DNA of 64,000 nucleotides from Falsiroseomonas stagni DSM 19981 (GTDB taxonomy: Bacteria; Pseudomonadota; Alphaproteobacteria; Acetobacterales; Acetobacteraceae), in assembly GCF_900114315.1 (NCBI RefSeq), contig NZ_FOSQ01000002.1, forward strand, positions 248,001 to 312,000, read 5' to 3'. Every line of letters starts with the position of its first letter. The first letter of the stretch is position 1. Below are positions 49,444 to 58,509 of this stretch, one piece after another. Position numbers and translations under genes: made by a program. The notes under the pieces were generated by a model. That model saw only the letters and a program-made list of their open reading frames with translations. It searched no databases and was not told where the DNA came from.

Positions 49444-50588
49444 CACCGCGGCGCCTCGGTCAGGGTCAGCACGGTCATCGTCTGGTTGTGCAGTTCGCTG
49501 CGCCCCGTCATCGGGTGCGGCGCGATCTCGCCATACGAATAGAAACCCAGCACCCGCATGGAGGGTGGCAGGCATTCCCGCGCGGCCAGGACCTCCTCCT
49601 CCACCCGCTGCCCCATCATCAGGCGCCGCCCGACGCAGCTGACGATGAAGGCGGCGCTGTCGCCCGCCGCGGCGGCCAGGGCGCCCGCGCCCGCCGCCGC
49701 CGCCGCGCCATCGGCCAGGCCGCCGAAGCGGCCGCGCATCAGCTGCGCCCGCCAGCCCACCGGCAGGTCGGCGGCGAAGATCAGGCTTCGCGCGTCCCGG
49801 TCCACGCCCAGCAGGGTGCGCAGCACGTCATGCCTCGGTTCCTCGGCATCCCAGATCCGCAGCGGATAGAGCAGCCCGGTGCCGGGCAGGCCGGCCGCTT
49901 CCGGCCCGAGATAGCGTTCATACAGATCGAGCGCCGGCTCTCCGTCCAACTCTCGCAGCACCCGTCCCTCGGAGGCGGTGATGGAGCGCAAGGGCCCGAA
50001 GGCATCCCAGCCGGAGGCGCAGCCATGCCCGAAGCGGACGGCATGGCCGAAGAAGCCGATGGCAGCCACCATGCCAGGCATCGGCACCTCATCCCCCGCG
50101 CCCACCAGCGTGCGGCGGAAATGCGGGCCATCCCCGGCCAGCCCGCCCACGATCGGCACGCCGGCCCCGATACCCTCCTGCAGCCCGGCCACCAGGTCGC
50201 CGGCGTTCACCGCCAGCCCTTCGGAAATCAACAGCACCCCGGCCAGATCCGGCGCCGCCAGCGCCACCCCCAGGCGCCGGCCGCAATCGCGGGACTCACC
50301 CTCGGCTGCCAGGCGTTCCGTCACCAGGCGGAGCCGCGTGGCGTCGAAATCCAGCTTGAGGGCCTGCACCCCCTCATCCACCACATCCGATTCGTCGATC
50401 TGCCCGCCGGTGCTGCACCCCGCGACCATGGCACCGGGGAAGGCGTCCCTCAGTTCCCGGTGCCGCGCGCCGCTTTCCAGCGCCTCCCGCCCGGCGACAT
50501 AGAGGACGAGGCACGGGCCATCCGCCACCGAGGGGACGATTCCCCGCCAACCCTCCGCAGGCGACCATCGCAGGGTCAGTGCTCGCAT
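49443..50588 (-). CDS. FIST-domain sensory protein (NosP-like)
   Basis: A 381-residue protein with FIST_N (about 20-215) and FIST_C (about 220-360) domains: VLYVAGREALE, VAGCSTGGQI near 52, VPIVGGLAGDG near 143 and the C-terminal FYSYGEIAPHPMTGRSELHNQTM (in part). FIST proteins of the NosP type are haem-based nitric oxide sensors encoded next to histidine kinases or c-di-GMP enzymes. Here the kinase at 48142 is directly coupled. There is no signal peptide. AAGGGG precedes the start. Whether this member binds haem is not decided by the sequence, though His174 and neighbouring residues are candidates. Confidence 0.88.
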   Translation of the reverse strand: MRALTLRWSPAEGWRGIVPSVADGPCLVLYVAGREALESGARHRELRDAFPGAMVAGCSTGGQIDESDVVDEGVQALKLDFDATRLRLVTERLAAEGESRDCGRRLGVALAAPDLAGVLLISEGLAVNAGDLVAGLQEGIGAGVPIVGGLAGDGPHFRRTLVGAGDEVPMPGMVAAIGFFGHAVRFGHGCASGWDAFGPLRSITASEGRVLRELDGEPALDLYERYLGPEAAGLPGTGLLYPLRIWDAEEPRHDVLRTLLGVDRDARSLIFAADLPVGWRAQLMRGRFGGLADGAAAAAGAGALAAAAGDSAAFIVSCVGRRLMMGQRVEEEVLAARECLPPSMRVLGFYSYGEIAPHPMTGRSELHNQTMTVLTLTEAPR

Positions 50589-50776
50589 CCGACAACCCCT
50601 TCAGGCATGCCTCTCGGGGCATGTCCCCGGCTTGCTGGCCCATGATCGGTCCCATAGCAGCCACAGCCTTCCTGGCCGTTACCGCGGCATGGACGTTCAG
50701 GTGGGGGGAAGCGAGTCGGCCTTTGTCACGAAATGTCAGTCCTGAGACCATAGCTCAGAAACGACACACGTCACCG

Positions 50777-51544
50777 TCACGCCACGGAAAGAAATTCCTC
50801 CACCGCCGCCAGGAAGGCGCGCGGATTTTCCGCGTGCAGCCAGTGCCCCGCCGCCATGCTGGCGAAGCGCGCCGCTGGGAACAGCGCGCGGATCGCTGCA
50901 TGATGCTCCGGCTTCACATAGGCGGAGGCATCGCCGGACAGCACCAGCACCGGCCCGCCATAGCGCCCGGGCATGGCCGGCCAGCCGCCGATCTCCCCCA
51001 TCCCCGCGGCGATCGCCGCCAGGCCGATCCGCCAGCGCGGCGGCGATTCGGTGAAGATCAGGTTCTGCAGGAGGAAGGCGCGCAGCGGCGCCTCCGGCAC
51101 CGCTTCCGCCAGCGCGGCATCGGCATCGCGGCGCGTCAGCCCGTCCCGCAGCGGGATCGCCTGCATGGCGGCGACGTAGCGGGTGAAGACGGGCGTGGGG
51201 TAGGTGACGGGCGCGATGTCCGCCACCAGCAGCCGCTCCACCCCCGCCGGCTTCGCCAGCGCCAGCGCCATCGCCACCTTGCCGCCCATGGAATGGCCGA
51301 TCACCGCCGCGGGCCAGGCACCTTCCGCCACCAGCGTCTCCGCCACATCCTCGGCCATGGTGGCGTAACCCATGCCATCGGCATGCGGGGACTGGCCATG
51401 GTTGCGCAGATCGAGCGCCAGCACGCGGTGCCCCCTGGCCGCGATCGCCTTCTGGATCGCGCCGAAATTCTGCGCGGCGCCCAGCAGCCCGTGCAGCAGG
51501 ACCACCGGCGGGCCTTCGCCCATGGCGACGACGTTCAGCCTCAT
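50777..51544 (-). CDS. Alpha/beta hydrolase, YbfF-type esterase
   Basis: A 255-residue alpha/beta hydrolase resembling YbfF-type acyl esterases. Oxyanion region HGLLGAAQNF (18-27), nucleophile Ser85 in GHSMGG, acid in VLSGDASAYV, and catalytic His in AGHWLHAENP near the C-terminus form a full triad. The start overlaps the stop of the upstream DMT gene by four bases (ATGA), so the hydrolase and exporter are coupled. Substrates of this group are short-chain acyl esters or acyl-CoA. The 188 bases between its stop and the FIST gene hold only a weak CTGAG/CTCAG hairpin (50742-50758). Confidence 0.9.
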   Translation of the reverse strand: MRLNVVAMGEGPPVVLLHGLLGAAQNFGAIQKAIAARGHRVLALDLRNHGQSPHADGMGYATMAEDVAETLVAEGAWPAAVIGHSMGGKVAMALALAKPAGVERLLVADIAPVTYPTPVFTRYVAAMQAIPLRDGLTRRDADAALAEAVPEAPLRAFLLQNLIFTESPPRWRIGLAAIAAGMGEIGGWPAMPGRYGGPVLVLSGDASAYVKPEHHAAIRALFPAARFASMAAGHWLHAENPRAFLAAVEEFLSVA

Positions 51545-52404
51545 CCCAGTGCCGCCAGCACGACGGAGGCGACGATCAGAATCCCCCCCACGATCACGTC
51601 CCAGCCGATCGGCTCCCCGAGCCAGAGGGCGGAGACCGTCACCCCGAAGGCCGGCACCATGAGGAAGCCGACGGAGGCCACCGCGCCCGGCAGCTTCCGC
51701 CCGGCCTCGATCACGCACCAGGTGCCGATCGGCGCCGCGAAGAAGCCGATGTAGAGCAGGAAGGGCCAGGAGGAGAGGCCGACGCCCCCATCCGGCTCCA
51801 TGAACTGGGCCAGCGGCGCCAGCAGCAGCGCGCCGATGCCGAAGCACCAGGGCAGCAATTCGAACATCGGCGTCTTCGGCGGCCATTTCCGGCTGGCGAT
51901 GATGGCGATGGTCCAGAGCAGGCCCGCCAGCACCAGCATCAGGTGCCCGACCAGCGCATCATGCGACGACCAGTCCACCGCCCAGGGCCCGATCAGCACG
52001 CAGGCCCCCGCCAGGCCCAGCCCCGCCGCCGCCCAGCGCTGCGCCGACACCTTCTCCCCCAGCACCAGCACCGAGAGCGGGATCAGCCAGTAGGTGACGA
52101 CATTGGAAAGCACCGCCGTCCGCCCCGCCGGCACCAGCGCCACCGCCAGGTGGGTCAGCGCGAAGAAGGCGCCGAGCTGGAAGATGCCGAGGAACAGCAC
52201 CGCGATCCGGTCCTCCGCCTGCGGCAGCCGCAACCGCCCGAGGAAGGCCAGCAGGATCGCCGCCCCCAGCGCGGCCAGCGCGGACCGTCCGGTGCCGAAC
52301 CACAGCGGCGACGCATCCGCCAGCGCGGCCTTGGTGATGGGCCAGGCGCCACCGAACAGGATGACGGCCGCGAAAAGCAGCCGGAAGGCGGAGGCCATGG
52401 GCAT
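51541..52404 (-). CDS. DMT-family (EamA) transporter
   Basis: A 287-residue drug/metabolite transporter with ten helices in two EamA repeats (SAFRLLFAAVILFGGAWPIT at the start, in part; FLMVPAFGVTVSALWLGE near the end). It is not close to the coupled pair at 33559-35315. The second Met (52398) is an equally possible start. It ends in the ATGA overlap with the esterase gene. The role is export or import of an unknown metabolite, conceivably the esterase product. Confidence 0.88.
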   Translation of the reverse strand: MPMASAFRLLFAAVILFGGAWPITKAALADASPLWFGTGRSALAALGAAILLAFLGRLRLPQAEDRIAVLFLGIFQLGAFFALTHLAVALVPAGRTAVLSNVVTYWLIPLSVLVLGEKVSAQRWAAAGLGLAGACVLIGPWAVDWSSHDALVGHLMLVLAGLLWTIAIIASRKWPPKTPMFELLPWCFGIGALLLAPLAQFMEPDGGVGLSSWPFLLYIGFFAAPIGTWCVIEAGRKLPGAVASVGFLMVPAFGVTVSALWLGEPIGWDVIVGGILIVASVVLAALG

Positions 52405-52482
52405 TGGATACAGCCTAGCCGCGCGCCACGTATCGCGGATAGCCCGACGCGCGGCGAACGGCGTGACGCATTGCCGGCGGGC

Positions 52483-53826
52483 TCAAGCGCCTGCCAGGGC
52501 AGCGCGCATCGCGATCGCCTCCGCCGCCGCCCCGCCCGCGGCGCGCGGCATCAGGTCAGCCTCCGTCACCAGCGAACCCGCCGGCAGGTCCCGCGCCAGC
52601 GCCACGCCATGCGCCAGCCCGATCGGCACCGCCCCCGATTGCCGCGACCGCGCGGCGGGGATGCACTTGCCCCAGACCGTGGCGCCGCCTTCGCCGTCCA
52701 GCACCTCGCCCCGCCGCAGCGCCCGCTTCGCCACCGCGACGCAATCCGCCGACCAGCTCTCCGAACATCCCGTCGGTTCGCGTCGCAGCGCCGCGGAGGC
52801 GACGGAGACGCCGAGTTCCAGCCCGATGAAATGGTAGGGCCGCCACAGCGCGGCGTAGCGGCCGGAGGGATCGGTGGCGACGCCGTATTCGGCGAAGCAG
52901 CGCCGCGCGTACTCGGTCTCCCCCTCGAACACCACATAGACGCCCCAGCGGAGGTTGTCGGGAATCTCCCGCCCGTCCCGCGTCAGGGAGGAGATGACCT
53001 CCACCATGCCCTTGCGCGGCAGGATCCCGCCCTCATTGTGCGGCCGCAGCAGCGTCGGCAATTCACCGGTGCCGCAGGGCGGGAAGGCGAGGCCGTCCTC
53101 CGGCGGCGCCAGGCCAGTGGCATTGGCGATCGCCGCCATCTCGATCCCCGACTTGGTGCCATCGAGGAAGCTGTTGAACATGCGCGGGTTCATCCCGCCC
53201 GCCTGCGCCTGTTCCGCGCTCAGCCCGTAGAAATCCCAGACCGTCTCCGGCGTGGAGGCGTGGTAGTGTGGCAGGTATTTCGTGCCCTTGCCGGCGGCGA
53301 CGATGGTGAAGCCGCCGGCGCGGATGGTGTCCACCATCTCCGCCACCAGCGCGGGCTGGTCGCCATAGGCCATGGAATAGACCACGCCCGCCGCGGCCGC
53401 TTCCCGTGCCAGGACGGGTCCGGCCAGGACATCGGCCTCCACATTGACCATCACCACATGCTTGCCGTGCCGGATGGCATGGCGGGCGTGGCGCAGCCCG
53501 GCGGCGGGATCGCCGGTGGCTTCCACCACCACCTCGACCTCCGGGCTCGCGATCAGCGCCAGGCTGTCCTCGGTCAGCCAGGTGCAGCCCGTCTTCGCCG
53601 CGGTGGCGGCATCCGGCGCGGCGGAGGCTTCCTCGGCCCAGCCGATCCTGGCCAGCGCCGCCAGGGCGCGCGGCACGGACAGGTCGCCGATGCCCAGCAC
53701 ATGCAGCCCCGGCGTGCGCGGCGCCTGGTGGAGGAACATGGAGCCGAACTTGCCCGCGCCGATCACGGCAACCCGCACGGGCCGCCCGGCTTCCGCGCGC
53801 TTCCGCAGCAGGCGGTGCAGGTTCAT
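52483..53826 (-). CDS. SAF-domain NAD(P)-dependent dehydrogenase (homoserine dehydrogenase-like)
   Basis: A 447-residue protein with an N-terminal Rossmann domain (VRVAVIGAGKFGSMFL, 17-32; VVVEATGDP near 99; GKHVVMVNVEADV near 120), a central catalytic-type domain (GTKYLPHYHASTPETVWDF near 185, in part; NPRMFNSFLDGTKSGIEMA near 213, in part), and a C-terminal SAF domain (about 375-435). This architecture occurs in dehydrogenases next to sugar-acid and hydroxyacid pathways and is sometimes misannotated as flagellar FlgA because of the SAF part. The exact substrate is unknown. It is separated from neighbours by short gaps and could be in one unit with the genes upstream. Confidence 0.8.
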   Translation of the reverse strand: MNLHRLLRKRAEAGRPVRVAVIGAGKFGSMFLHQAPRTPGLHVLGIGDLSVPRALAALARIGWAEEASAAPDAATAAKTGCTWLTEDSLALIASPEVEVVVEATGDPAAGLRHARHAIRHGKHVVMVNVEADVLAGPVLAREAAAAGVVYSMAYGDQPALVAEMVDTIRAGGFTIVAAGKGTKYLPHYHASTPETVWDFYGLSAEQAQAGGMNPRMFNSFLDGTKSGIEMAAIANATGLAPPEDGLAFPPCGTGELPTLLRPHNEGGILPRKGMVEVISSLTRDGREIPDNLRWGVYVVFEGETEYARRCFAEYGVATDPSGRYAALWRPYHFIGLELGVSVASAALRREPTGCSESWSADCVAVAKRALRRGEVLDGEGGATVWGKCIPAARSRQSGAVPIGLAHGVALARDLPAGSLVTEADLMPRAAGGAAAEAIAMRAALAGA

Positions 53827-53848
53827 GGCGTCGCTTCCCTTCGGATGG

Positions 53849-54043
53849 TCACGGCTGGGTCCATTGCCGCGGGCCCCAGCCCGGCAGGTGGATGGCGCTG
53901 CCCGGGCGGCGGAAGGCCAGGATCACGCCGGTTGCCACCAGCAGCACCGCCAGCCCCTGGGCGCCGCCCCGCGCCGCGCGGCCCCGCAGCATGGCGCTGA
54001 ACGCCAGCATCGCCACGCCCACCACCAGCAGCGCCCAATGCAT
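53849..54043 (-). CDS. Small two-helix membrane protein coupled to quinone oxidoreductase
   Basis: A 64-residue protein with two hydrophobic segments (about 3-18 and 30-47) and a short aromatic tail (LPGWGPRQW). Its ATG shares one base with the stop of the quinone oxidoreductase (TGATG), which argues that it is really translated. No family is recognised. It might tether or assist the oxidoreductase at the membrane. Confidence 0.55.
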   Translation of the reverse strand: MHWALLVVGVAMLAFSAMLRGRAARGGAQGLAVLLVATGVILAFRRPGSAIHLPGWGPRQWTQP

Positions 54044-55047
54044 CAGCCGACCGTCAGCATGATCTTGCCGACATGCGTGCTGCTTTCCATCAGCGCATGC
54101 GCCTCCGCGGCACGCGCCAGCGGGAAGGTCGCATGGATGCGCGGCCCGGCCTGGCCGGCTTCCAGCAGCGGCCAGACCTTCGCCTCCAGCGCCTGCGCGA
54201 TCAGCCCCTTCTCCGCCGTCGTGCGCGGTCGCATCGTGCTGCCCGTCACCGTCAGGCGCTTCACCATGATGGGGCGCAGATCGGCATTCTCCGCGACATG
54301 CCCGTTGAGGAAGGCGATCATCACCAGCCTCCCATCCAGCTTCAGGCAGCGGATGTTCTTCGCGAAATAGGGCGCACCGACCATGTCGAGCACGACATCC
54401 ACGCCCTTGCCGCTGGTGGCCTGCTTCACCGCCTCGAAGAAATCCTCCGCCCGGTAGTCGATGGCATGGTCCGCGCCGAGTTCCCGGCACGCCGCGACCT
54501 TCGCCGCGCTGCCGGCCGTGGCGAAGACCGTCGCGCCGAAGGCTTTCGCAAGTTGGATCGCCGTCACGCCGATGCCGCTGGTGCCGCCATGGATCAGCAC
54601 GCTCTCACCCGCCTGCAGGCGGCCATGGCCGAACAGATTGGCCCAGACAGTGAAATAGGTCTCGGGCAGCGCGGCTGCGCGGAGCGCGTCGTAGCCCCGC
54701 GGCCAGGGCAGCGTCTGCGCCTCCGGCGCCGCGGCATATTCGGCATAGGCCCCGCCATTGGTCAGGGCGCAGACACGGTCGCCGAGCTTCCAGCGCGTGA
54801 CGGCGGCACCCACGGCCACGACCTCCCCGGCGCATTCCAGCCCGATCACGGGGCTGGCGCCCGGCGGCGGCGGGTAGCTGCCGCTGCGCTGCGCCACATC
54901 GGGGCGGTTCACGCCGACCGCCTGGGTGCGGATCAGCACTTCATCCGCGCGCGGCACCGGCACGGGCCCGCGCGCAGGCACCAGCACCTCCGGCCCGCCG
55001 CCAGCGCCATGGTCGATCAGCAGCATCTCCGCGGGCAGGTCGGGCAT
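54043..55047 (-). CDS. NAD(P)H:quinone oxidoreductase, PIG3-type
   Basis: A 334-residue medium-chain dehydrogenase/reductase without the zinc site, of the QOR/PIG3 kind. Signature parts are [20 protein letters not shown] near 48 (in part), [13 protein letters not shown] near 68, [11 protein letters not shown] near 129, [22 protein letters not shown] near 150 (in part) and [12 protein letters not shown] near 220. It reduces quinones by NADPH. The ATG at 55047 has AAGGAG 7 bases upstream. The small membrane protein follows with a one-base overlap. It is divergent from the LIV-type binding protein. Confidence 0.93.
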   Translation of the reverse strand: MPDLPAEMLLIDHGAGGGPEVLVPARGPVPVPRADEVLIRTQAVGVNRPDVAQRSGSYPPPPGASPVIGLECAGEVVAVGAAVTRWKLGDRVCALTNGGAYAEYAAAPEAQTLPWPRGYDALRAAALPETYFTVWANLFGHGRLQAGESVLIHGGTSGIGVTAIQLAKAFGATVFATAGSAAKVAACRELGADHAIDYRAEDFFEAVKQATSGKGVDVVLDMVGAPYFAKNIRCLKLDGRLVMIAFLNGHVAENADLRPIMVKRLTVTGSTMRPRTTAEKGLIAQALEAKVWPLLEAGQAGPRIHATFPLARAAEAHALMESSTHVGKIMLTVG

Positions 55048-55255
55048 GCACGTCTCCTTCGTGATCCTGGGGCATCGTCCCCCAGGTTCGGCAGAATGAG
55101 GGACCATGCGGCACGGCGCAGCGTCAAGGCCCGCGGACATTGCACACGCGCGCGCATCGTCCCGTGAATTGGGACGATTTGAGCCTCCTGGCGCGGTCCT
55201 GGGCTTGCGCCCGCACGCCGCCCCATGGGAACCTACCAGCGGTGGACTTGGGGGC

Positions 55256-56506
55256 ATGAACAGCATGCAGGGTATCGGCCGCCGGGCCTTTGTCGGGCTG
55301 GCCGGTGCGGCATGGGCGGCCAGCCCCGGCCATGCGCAGGCACCGGCGCCGGATCTTCGCCTCGGCGCCATCTTCCCCCTCTCCGGCCCTTCCGGCCTGC
55401 TGGGCGACGAATGCTTCCGCGGCGTCGAACTGGCGGTGGAGGAGCGCAACGCCGCCGGCGGCATCGCGGGCCGCCCGGTCCGGCTGGTGCGCGCCGATGC
55501 GCCCGACGAAGCCGCCGCGACGCAGGAGGCGCGGCGCCTGTCCCAGGGCGCGGAACGGGTGGCGGCCTTCCTCGGCAGCTTTGCGACTCCCATTGCCCTG
55601 CCCGCCAGCCAGGTCGCCGAACTCGCCGGCATTCCCTATTTCGAACTGGGGGCCCTTGCCGATGCGGTGACGGAACGCGGCTTCCGCTGGATCTTCCGCC
55701 TGTCGCCCCGCGCCGCCGATTTCGCCGCGACCTCGATCGACGCCGTCGCCGGCATCGTCGCCCCCTCCCTCGGCGTCGCGCCCGATGCCCTCCGGCTCGC
55801 GATCCTGCATGAGGAAGCGGCCGGCGGGCAGAGCGTCGGCGCGGCGCAGGAAGCGCTGATCCGCGTGCGGTCGCTGACGCTGGTGGAGCGCGTGGCCTAT
55901 GCGCCCCGCCCCGCGGACCTGACCGCCGTGGTGAACCGCCTGCGGGGGCAGGCCGCCCAGGTCGTGCTGCATTGCGGGGCGCCGGGGGATGAGGTGTCGC
56001 TGTTCCGCGCGCTCCGCGATGCCGGCTGGCGCCCCAGCATGGTGATCGGCACGGCGGGCGGCTACGGCCTGACAGAAAGCGCGCGGAGCATCGGCGACGA
56101 CATGCTCGGCACGATGAGCGCGGACTGGACGCCCTTCGAGGTGAATGAGCGTGTCGCCCCCGGCGCCCGCGCCTTCCCCGACCTCTACCTCCGTCGCTAC
56201 GGCGCGGAGCCGCGCTCCGCCCACGGCCTGGCCGCCTATGCCGGCGCCCGCGTGGCGCTCGATGCCCTGCACCGCGCCGGATCGACGGAGCGCGACCGCA
56301 TCCGGGCCGCCGTGCAGGCGACCGACCTGGCGGAGGGCACGACCCCCACGGGTTGGGGCGTGCGCTTCGATGAGCGCGGCCAGAACCTCCGCGCCGCCCC
56401 CGTTCTCTGCCAATGGCAGGCGGCACCGACGGGCGGGCTCCGCCAGGTCGCCATCGGCCCCGCCGCGGCCGCCGTGGCGGATGCCCTGCCGAGGCTGGGC
56501 GGCTAG
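55256..56506 (+). CDS. ABC transporter substrate-binding protein, branched-chain amino acid type
   Basis: A 416-residue periplasmic binding protein of the Leu/Ile/Val (Peripla_BP_6) family. It has a signal peptide (about 1-28, [15 protein letters not shown]...GHAQ), [20 protein letters not shown] near 35 (in part), [19 protein letters not shown] near 61 (in part) and [18 protein letters not shown] near 120. A second in-frame ATG lies three codons on. No LivHMGF genes are adjacent. Its stop is 2 bases from the end of the convergent MDR gene. The ligand is not predictable; such orphans bind amino acids, aromatic acids or amides. Confidence 0.88.
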   Translation: MNSMQGIGRRAFVGLAGAAWAASPGHAQAPAPDLRLGAIFPLSGPSGLLGDECFRGVELAVEERNAAGGIAGRPVRLVRADAPDEAAATQEARRLSQGAERVAAFLGSFATPIALPASQVAELAGIPYFELGALADAVTERGFRWIFRLSPRAADFAATSIDAVAGIVAPSLGVAPDALRLAILHEEAAGGQSVGAAQEALIRVRSLTLVERVAYAPRPADLTAVVNRLRGQAAQVVLHCGAPGDEVSLFRALRDAGWRPSMVIGTAGGYGLTESARSIGDDMLGTMSADWTPFEVNERVAPGARAFPDLYLRRYGAEPRSAHGLAAYAGARVALDALHRAGSTERDRIRAAVQATDLAEGTTPTGWGVRFDERGQNLRAAPVLCQWQAAPTGGLRQVAIGPAAAAVADALPRLGG

Positions 56507-56508
56507 AT

Positions 56509-57489
56509 TTAACCCGGAACCGGATCGAGCGTCAGCACCAGCGCCCCACGCTTGCGCCCCGCATCGACATGGCGATGCGCCTGCACCACCGCCTCCAGCG
56601 GCAGCACGCGGTCGATGACCGGAAGCAGCCTCCCGGCCTCCGCCAGATCCCGCAGGAAGCGGAGATCGGCCGCCCCACCACCGGCGAAGCCGCACACCAC
56701 CCGCCTTCCCGGCCACAGCGCCGTCAGCAGCATCCAGGCGATGCCTGCCGCGCCGAAGGACAGCAGCACGTGCCGCCCGCGCGGCGCCAGAAGCCGCCGG
56801 AATCGCGCGGGATCGCCCGCACCGGCCGTGTCGAGGATCACGTCGTAGCGCCCCTCCTCCCGGCCCGGATCCCACACGGCGCGATCCTGCACGACCGTGG
56901 CGCCAAGCGACCGCACCAGATCGATATTGGCCGCGCTGCAGACGGCCGCGACCTCGGCGCCGAGGTGACGGCCAAGCTGGACCGCGCAGGCGCCAACGGC
57001 CCCCGCCGCGCCGATCACCAGCATCCGCTCGCCCGGCACGATCCGGGCGATGTCCCGCAGGAAGATCAGCGCCGATAGCCCGCCAAAGGGCAGCGCGGCG
57101 GCCTCGATGTCGGACAGCCCGGCGGGCGCCGGCGCCACGGCGGACTCCTCCGCCACCGTCAGCCATTCGGCATGGGCGCCCACCGACGCCAGGCCGAAGA
57201 CCCGGTCCCCCGGCCGGAACCGCGTGACCGCATCGCCCACCGCCTCCACCATCCCGGCGAATTCCATCCCGGTCACCGGCCGCCGCGGCCGCCACAGGCC
57301 GATCGCCAGCCGCAGCGGCAGCCAGAACAGGGCCGGGCAGCGAAAGCCCCGGATGCGCGCATCGCCGGAGGTCACGGTGGTCGCCACGACGCGCACCAGC
57401 AGGTCGCGCGCGCCGGGGACCGGGCGCGGCAGATCCTCGATCCGCAGGATTTCGGGCGGGCCGTATCGGCGGCAGGTCACGGCACGCAT
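56509..57489 (-). CDS. Zinc-free medium-chain alcohol dehydrogenase/reductase
   Basis: A 326-residue MDR-family NAD(P)-dependent oxidoreductase. The GroES-like part has RYGPPEILRIEDLPRPVPG near 8 (in part) and TGMEFAGMVEAVGDAVTRFRPGDRVFGL (in parts) near 73, where the zinc-enzyme GHE motif is replaced by GME. The Rossmann part has VIGAAGAVGACAVQLGRHLGAEV (in part) near 158. ATG at 57489 is preferred over 57501 since GGAGG precedes it by 5 bases. It is divergent from the LysR gene with a 90-base gap, the standard arrangement for a regulator and its target. Confidence 0.9.
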   Translation of the reverse strand: MRAVTCRRYGPPEILRIEDLPRPVPGARDLLVRVVATTVTSGDARIRGFRCPALFWLPLRLAIGLWRPRRPVTGMEFAGMVEAVGDAVTRFRPGDRVFGLASVGAHAEWLTVAEESAVAPAPAGLSDIEAAALPFGGLSALIFLRDIARIVPGERMLVIGAAGAVGACAVQLGRHLGAEVAAVCSAANIDLVRSLGATVVQDRAVWDPGREEGRYDVILDTAGAGDPARFRRLLAPRGRHVLLSFGAAGIAWMLLTALWPGRRVVCGFAGGGAADLRFLRDLAEAGRLLPVIDRVLPLEAVVQAHRHVDAGRKRGALVLTLDPVPG

Positions 57490-57538
57490 CGGCGCCTCCA
57501 TTGTCAGGGAAGCCCGGTCTATCCATGCGCGCAGTCAG

Positions 57539-57557
57539 CAGGAATTGGCGGGACCTG
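57539..57557. promoter_or_regulatory. Dyad in the LysR-MDR intergenic region
   Basis: CAGG (57539-57542) and CCTG (57554-57557) form an inverted pair 11 bases apart within the 90-base divergent spacer. Size and position are compatible with a LysR-type regulator site, although it is not the classical T-N11-A form. Confidence 0.35.
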
Positions 57558-57579
57558 CCTGGTTGCCATACAAGAGTGC

Positions 57580-58509
57580 ATGGATTGGCACGCCGCCCGC
57601 CTGGACTGGAACCACCTCCGCGCCTTCCTCGCCACGGCGGAGGCCGGATCGCTCTCCGCCGCCGCCCGCCAGCTCGGCCTCACCCAGCCCACGCTCGGCC
57701 GCCAGGTGACGGCGCTGGAGGGCGAACTCGGCGTCGTGCTGTTCGAACGTGCGGGCCGGGGCCTGGTGCTGACGCCGACGGGGCGGGACCTGCTGGACCA
57801 TGTCCGCCCGATGGCGGACGCCGCCGCGCGGCTCGCGCTGGTCGCCACCGGGCGGTCCCAGGCGATCGAGGGCGCCATCCGCATCACCGCGACCGAGGCC
57901 TGCGCCGCGCATATGCTGCCGCCATTGGTCACGCGGCTGCGCGCGGCGCATCCCGGCATCACGGTGGAGATGCTGGCCACCAACCGCACCGCGGATCTGC
58001 TGCGGCGGGAAGCGGACATCGCCATCCGCAACTTCGCGTCCCGCGACGGCGACCTTATCGTGCGGAAGGTAGGGGAGGATCGGGGTCGCCCCTACGCCAC
58101 CCCCGCCGTGATCGAGCGCCTGGGCCGGCCGGCCAGCCTGGCGGACCTCGCCGCCGCCGATTTCGTCGGCTTCGGCGACCCGGATGATTTCATCGACGGC
58201 CTGCGCGGCTTCGGCATCAACCTGTCGCGCCGCCAAATCCCGGTCGTGGTGGACAGCTACCTGGTCCATTGGGCGCTGGTCAGGCAGGGCGCCGGGATCG
58301 GCTTCATCACAGAAGCGGTGGGCGATGCCGAACCGGCGGTGCGGCGCGTGCTGCCCGATGCCGCGCCGATCGTCTTTCCCGTCTGGCTGGCGACGCACCG
58401 CGAATTGCACACCAGCCGGCGCATCCGCGTGGTCTTCGACCTGCTCGCGGAAGAACTGGGGGCGATGCTGGGCACCGCCCCCGGGGCCGGGGCCCTCAGT
58501 TCGCCGTGA
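57580..58509 (+). CDS. LysR-type transcriptional regulator
   Basis: A 309-residue LysR regulator: winged-helix DNA-binding domain at about 9-68 (NHLRAFLATAEAGSLSAAARQ in part, LTQPTLGRQVTALEGELGV in part, LFERAGRGLVLTPTG), linker helix, and an effector domain from about 98 on. It resembles the subgroup acting as local regulators of neighbouring genes. It is divergent from the MDR dehydrogenase, the probable target. Its final 14 bases overlap the end of the convergent Bug receptor gene. Confidence 0.94.
   Translation: MDWHAARLDWNHLRAFLATAEAGSLSAAARQLGLTQPTLGRQVTALEGELGVVLFERAGRGLVLTPTGRDLLDHVRPMADAAARLALVATGRSQAIEGAIRITATEACAAHMLPPLVTRLRAAHPGITVEMLATNRTADLLRREADIAIRNFASRDGDLIVRKVGEDRGRPYATPAVIERLGRPASLADLAAADFVGFGDPDDFIDGLRGFGINLSRRQIPVVVDSYLVHWALVRQGAGIGFITEAVGDAEPAVRRVLPDAAPIVFPVWLATHRELHTSRRIRVVFDLLAEELGAMLGTAPGAGALSSP

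Noticed and set aside
52483-53826. Flagellar protein FlgA
   Set aside because: Only the C-terminal SAF domain is shared with FlgA; the rest is a Rossmann dehydrogenase and no flagellar genes are near.
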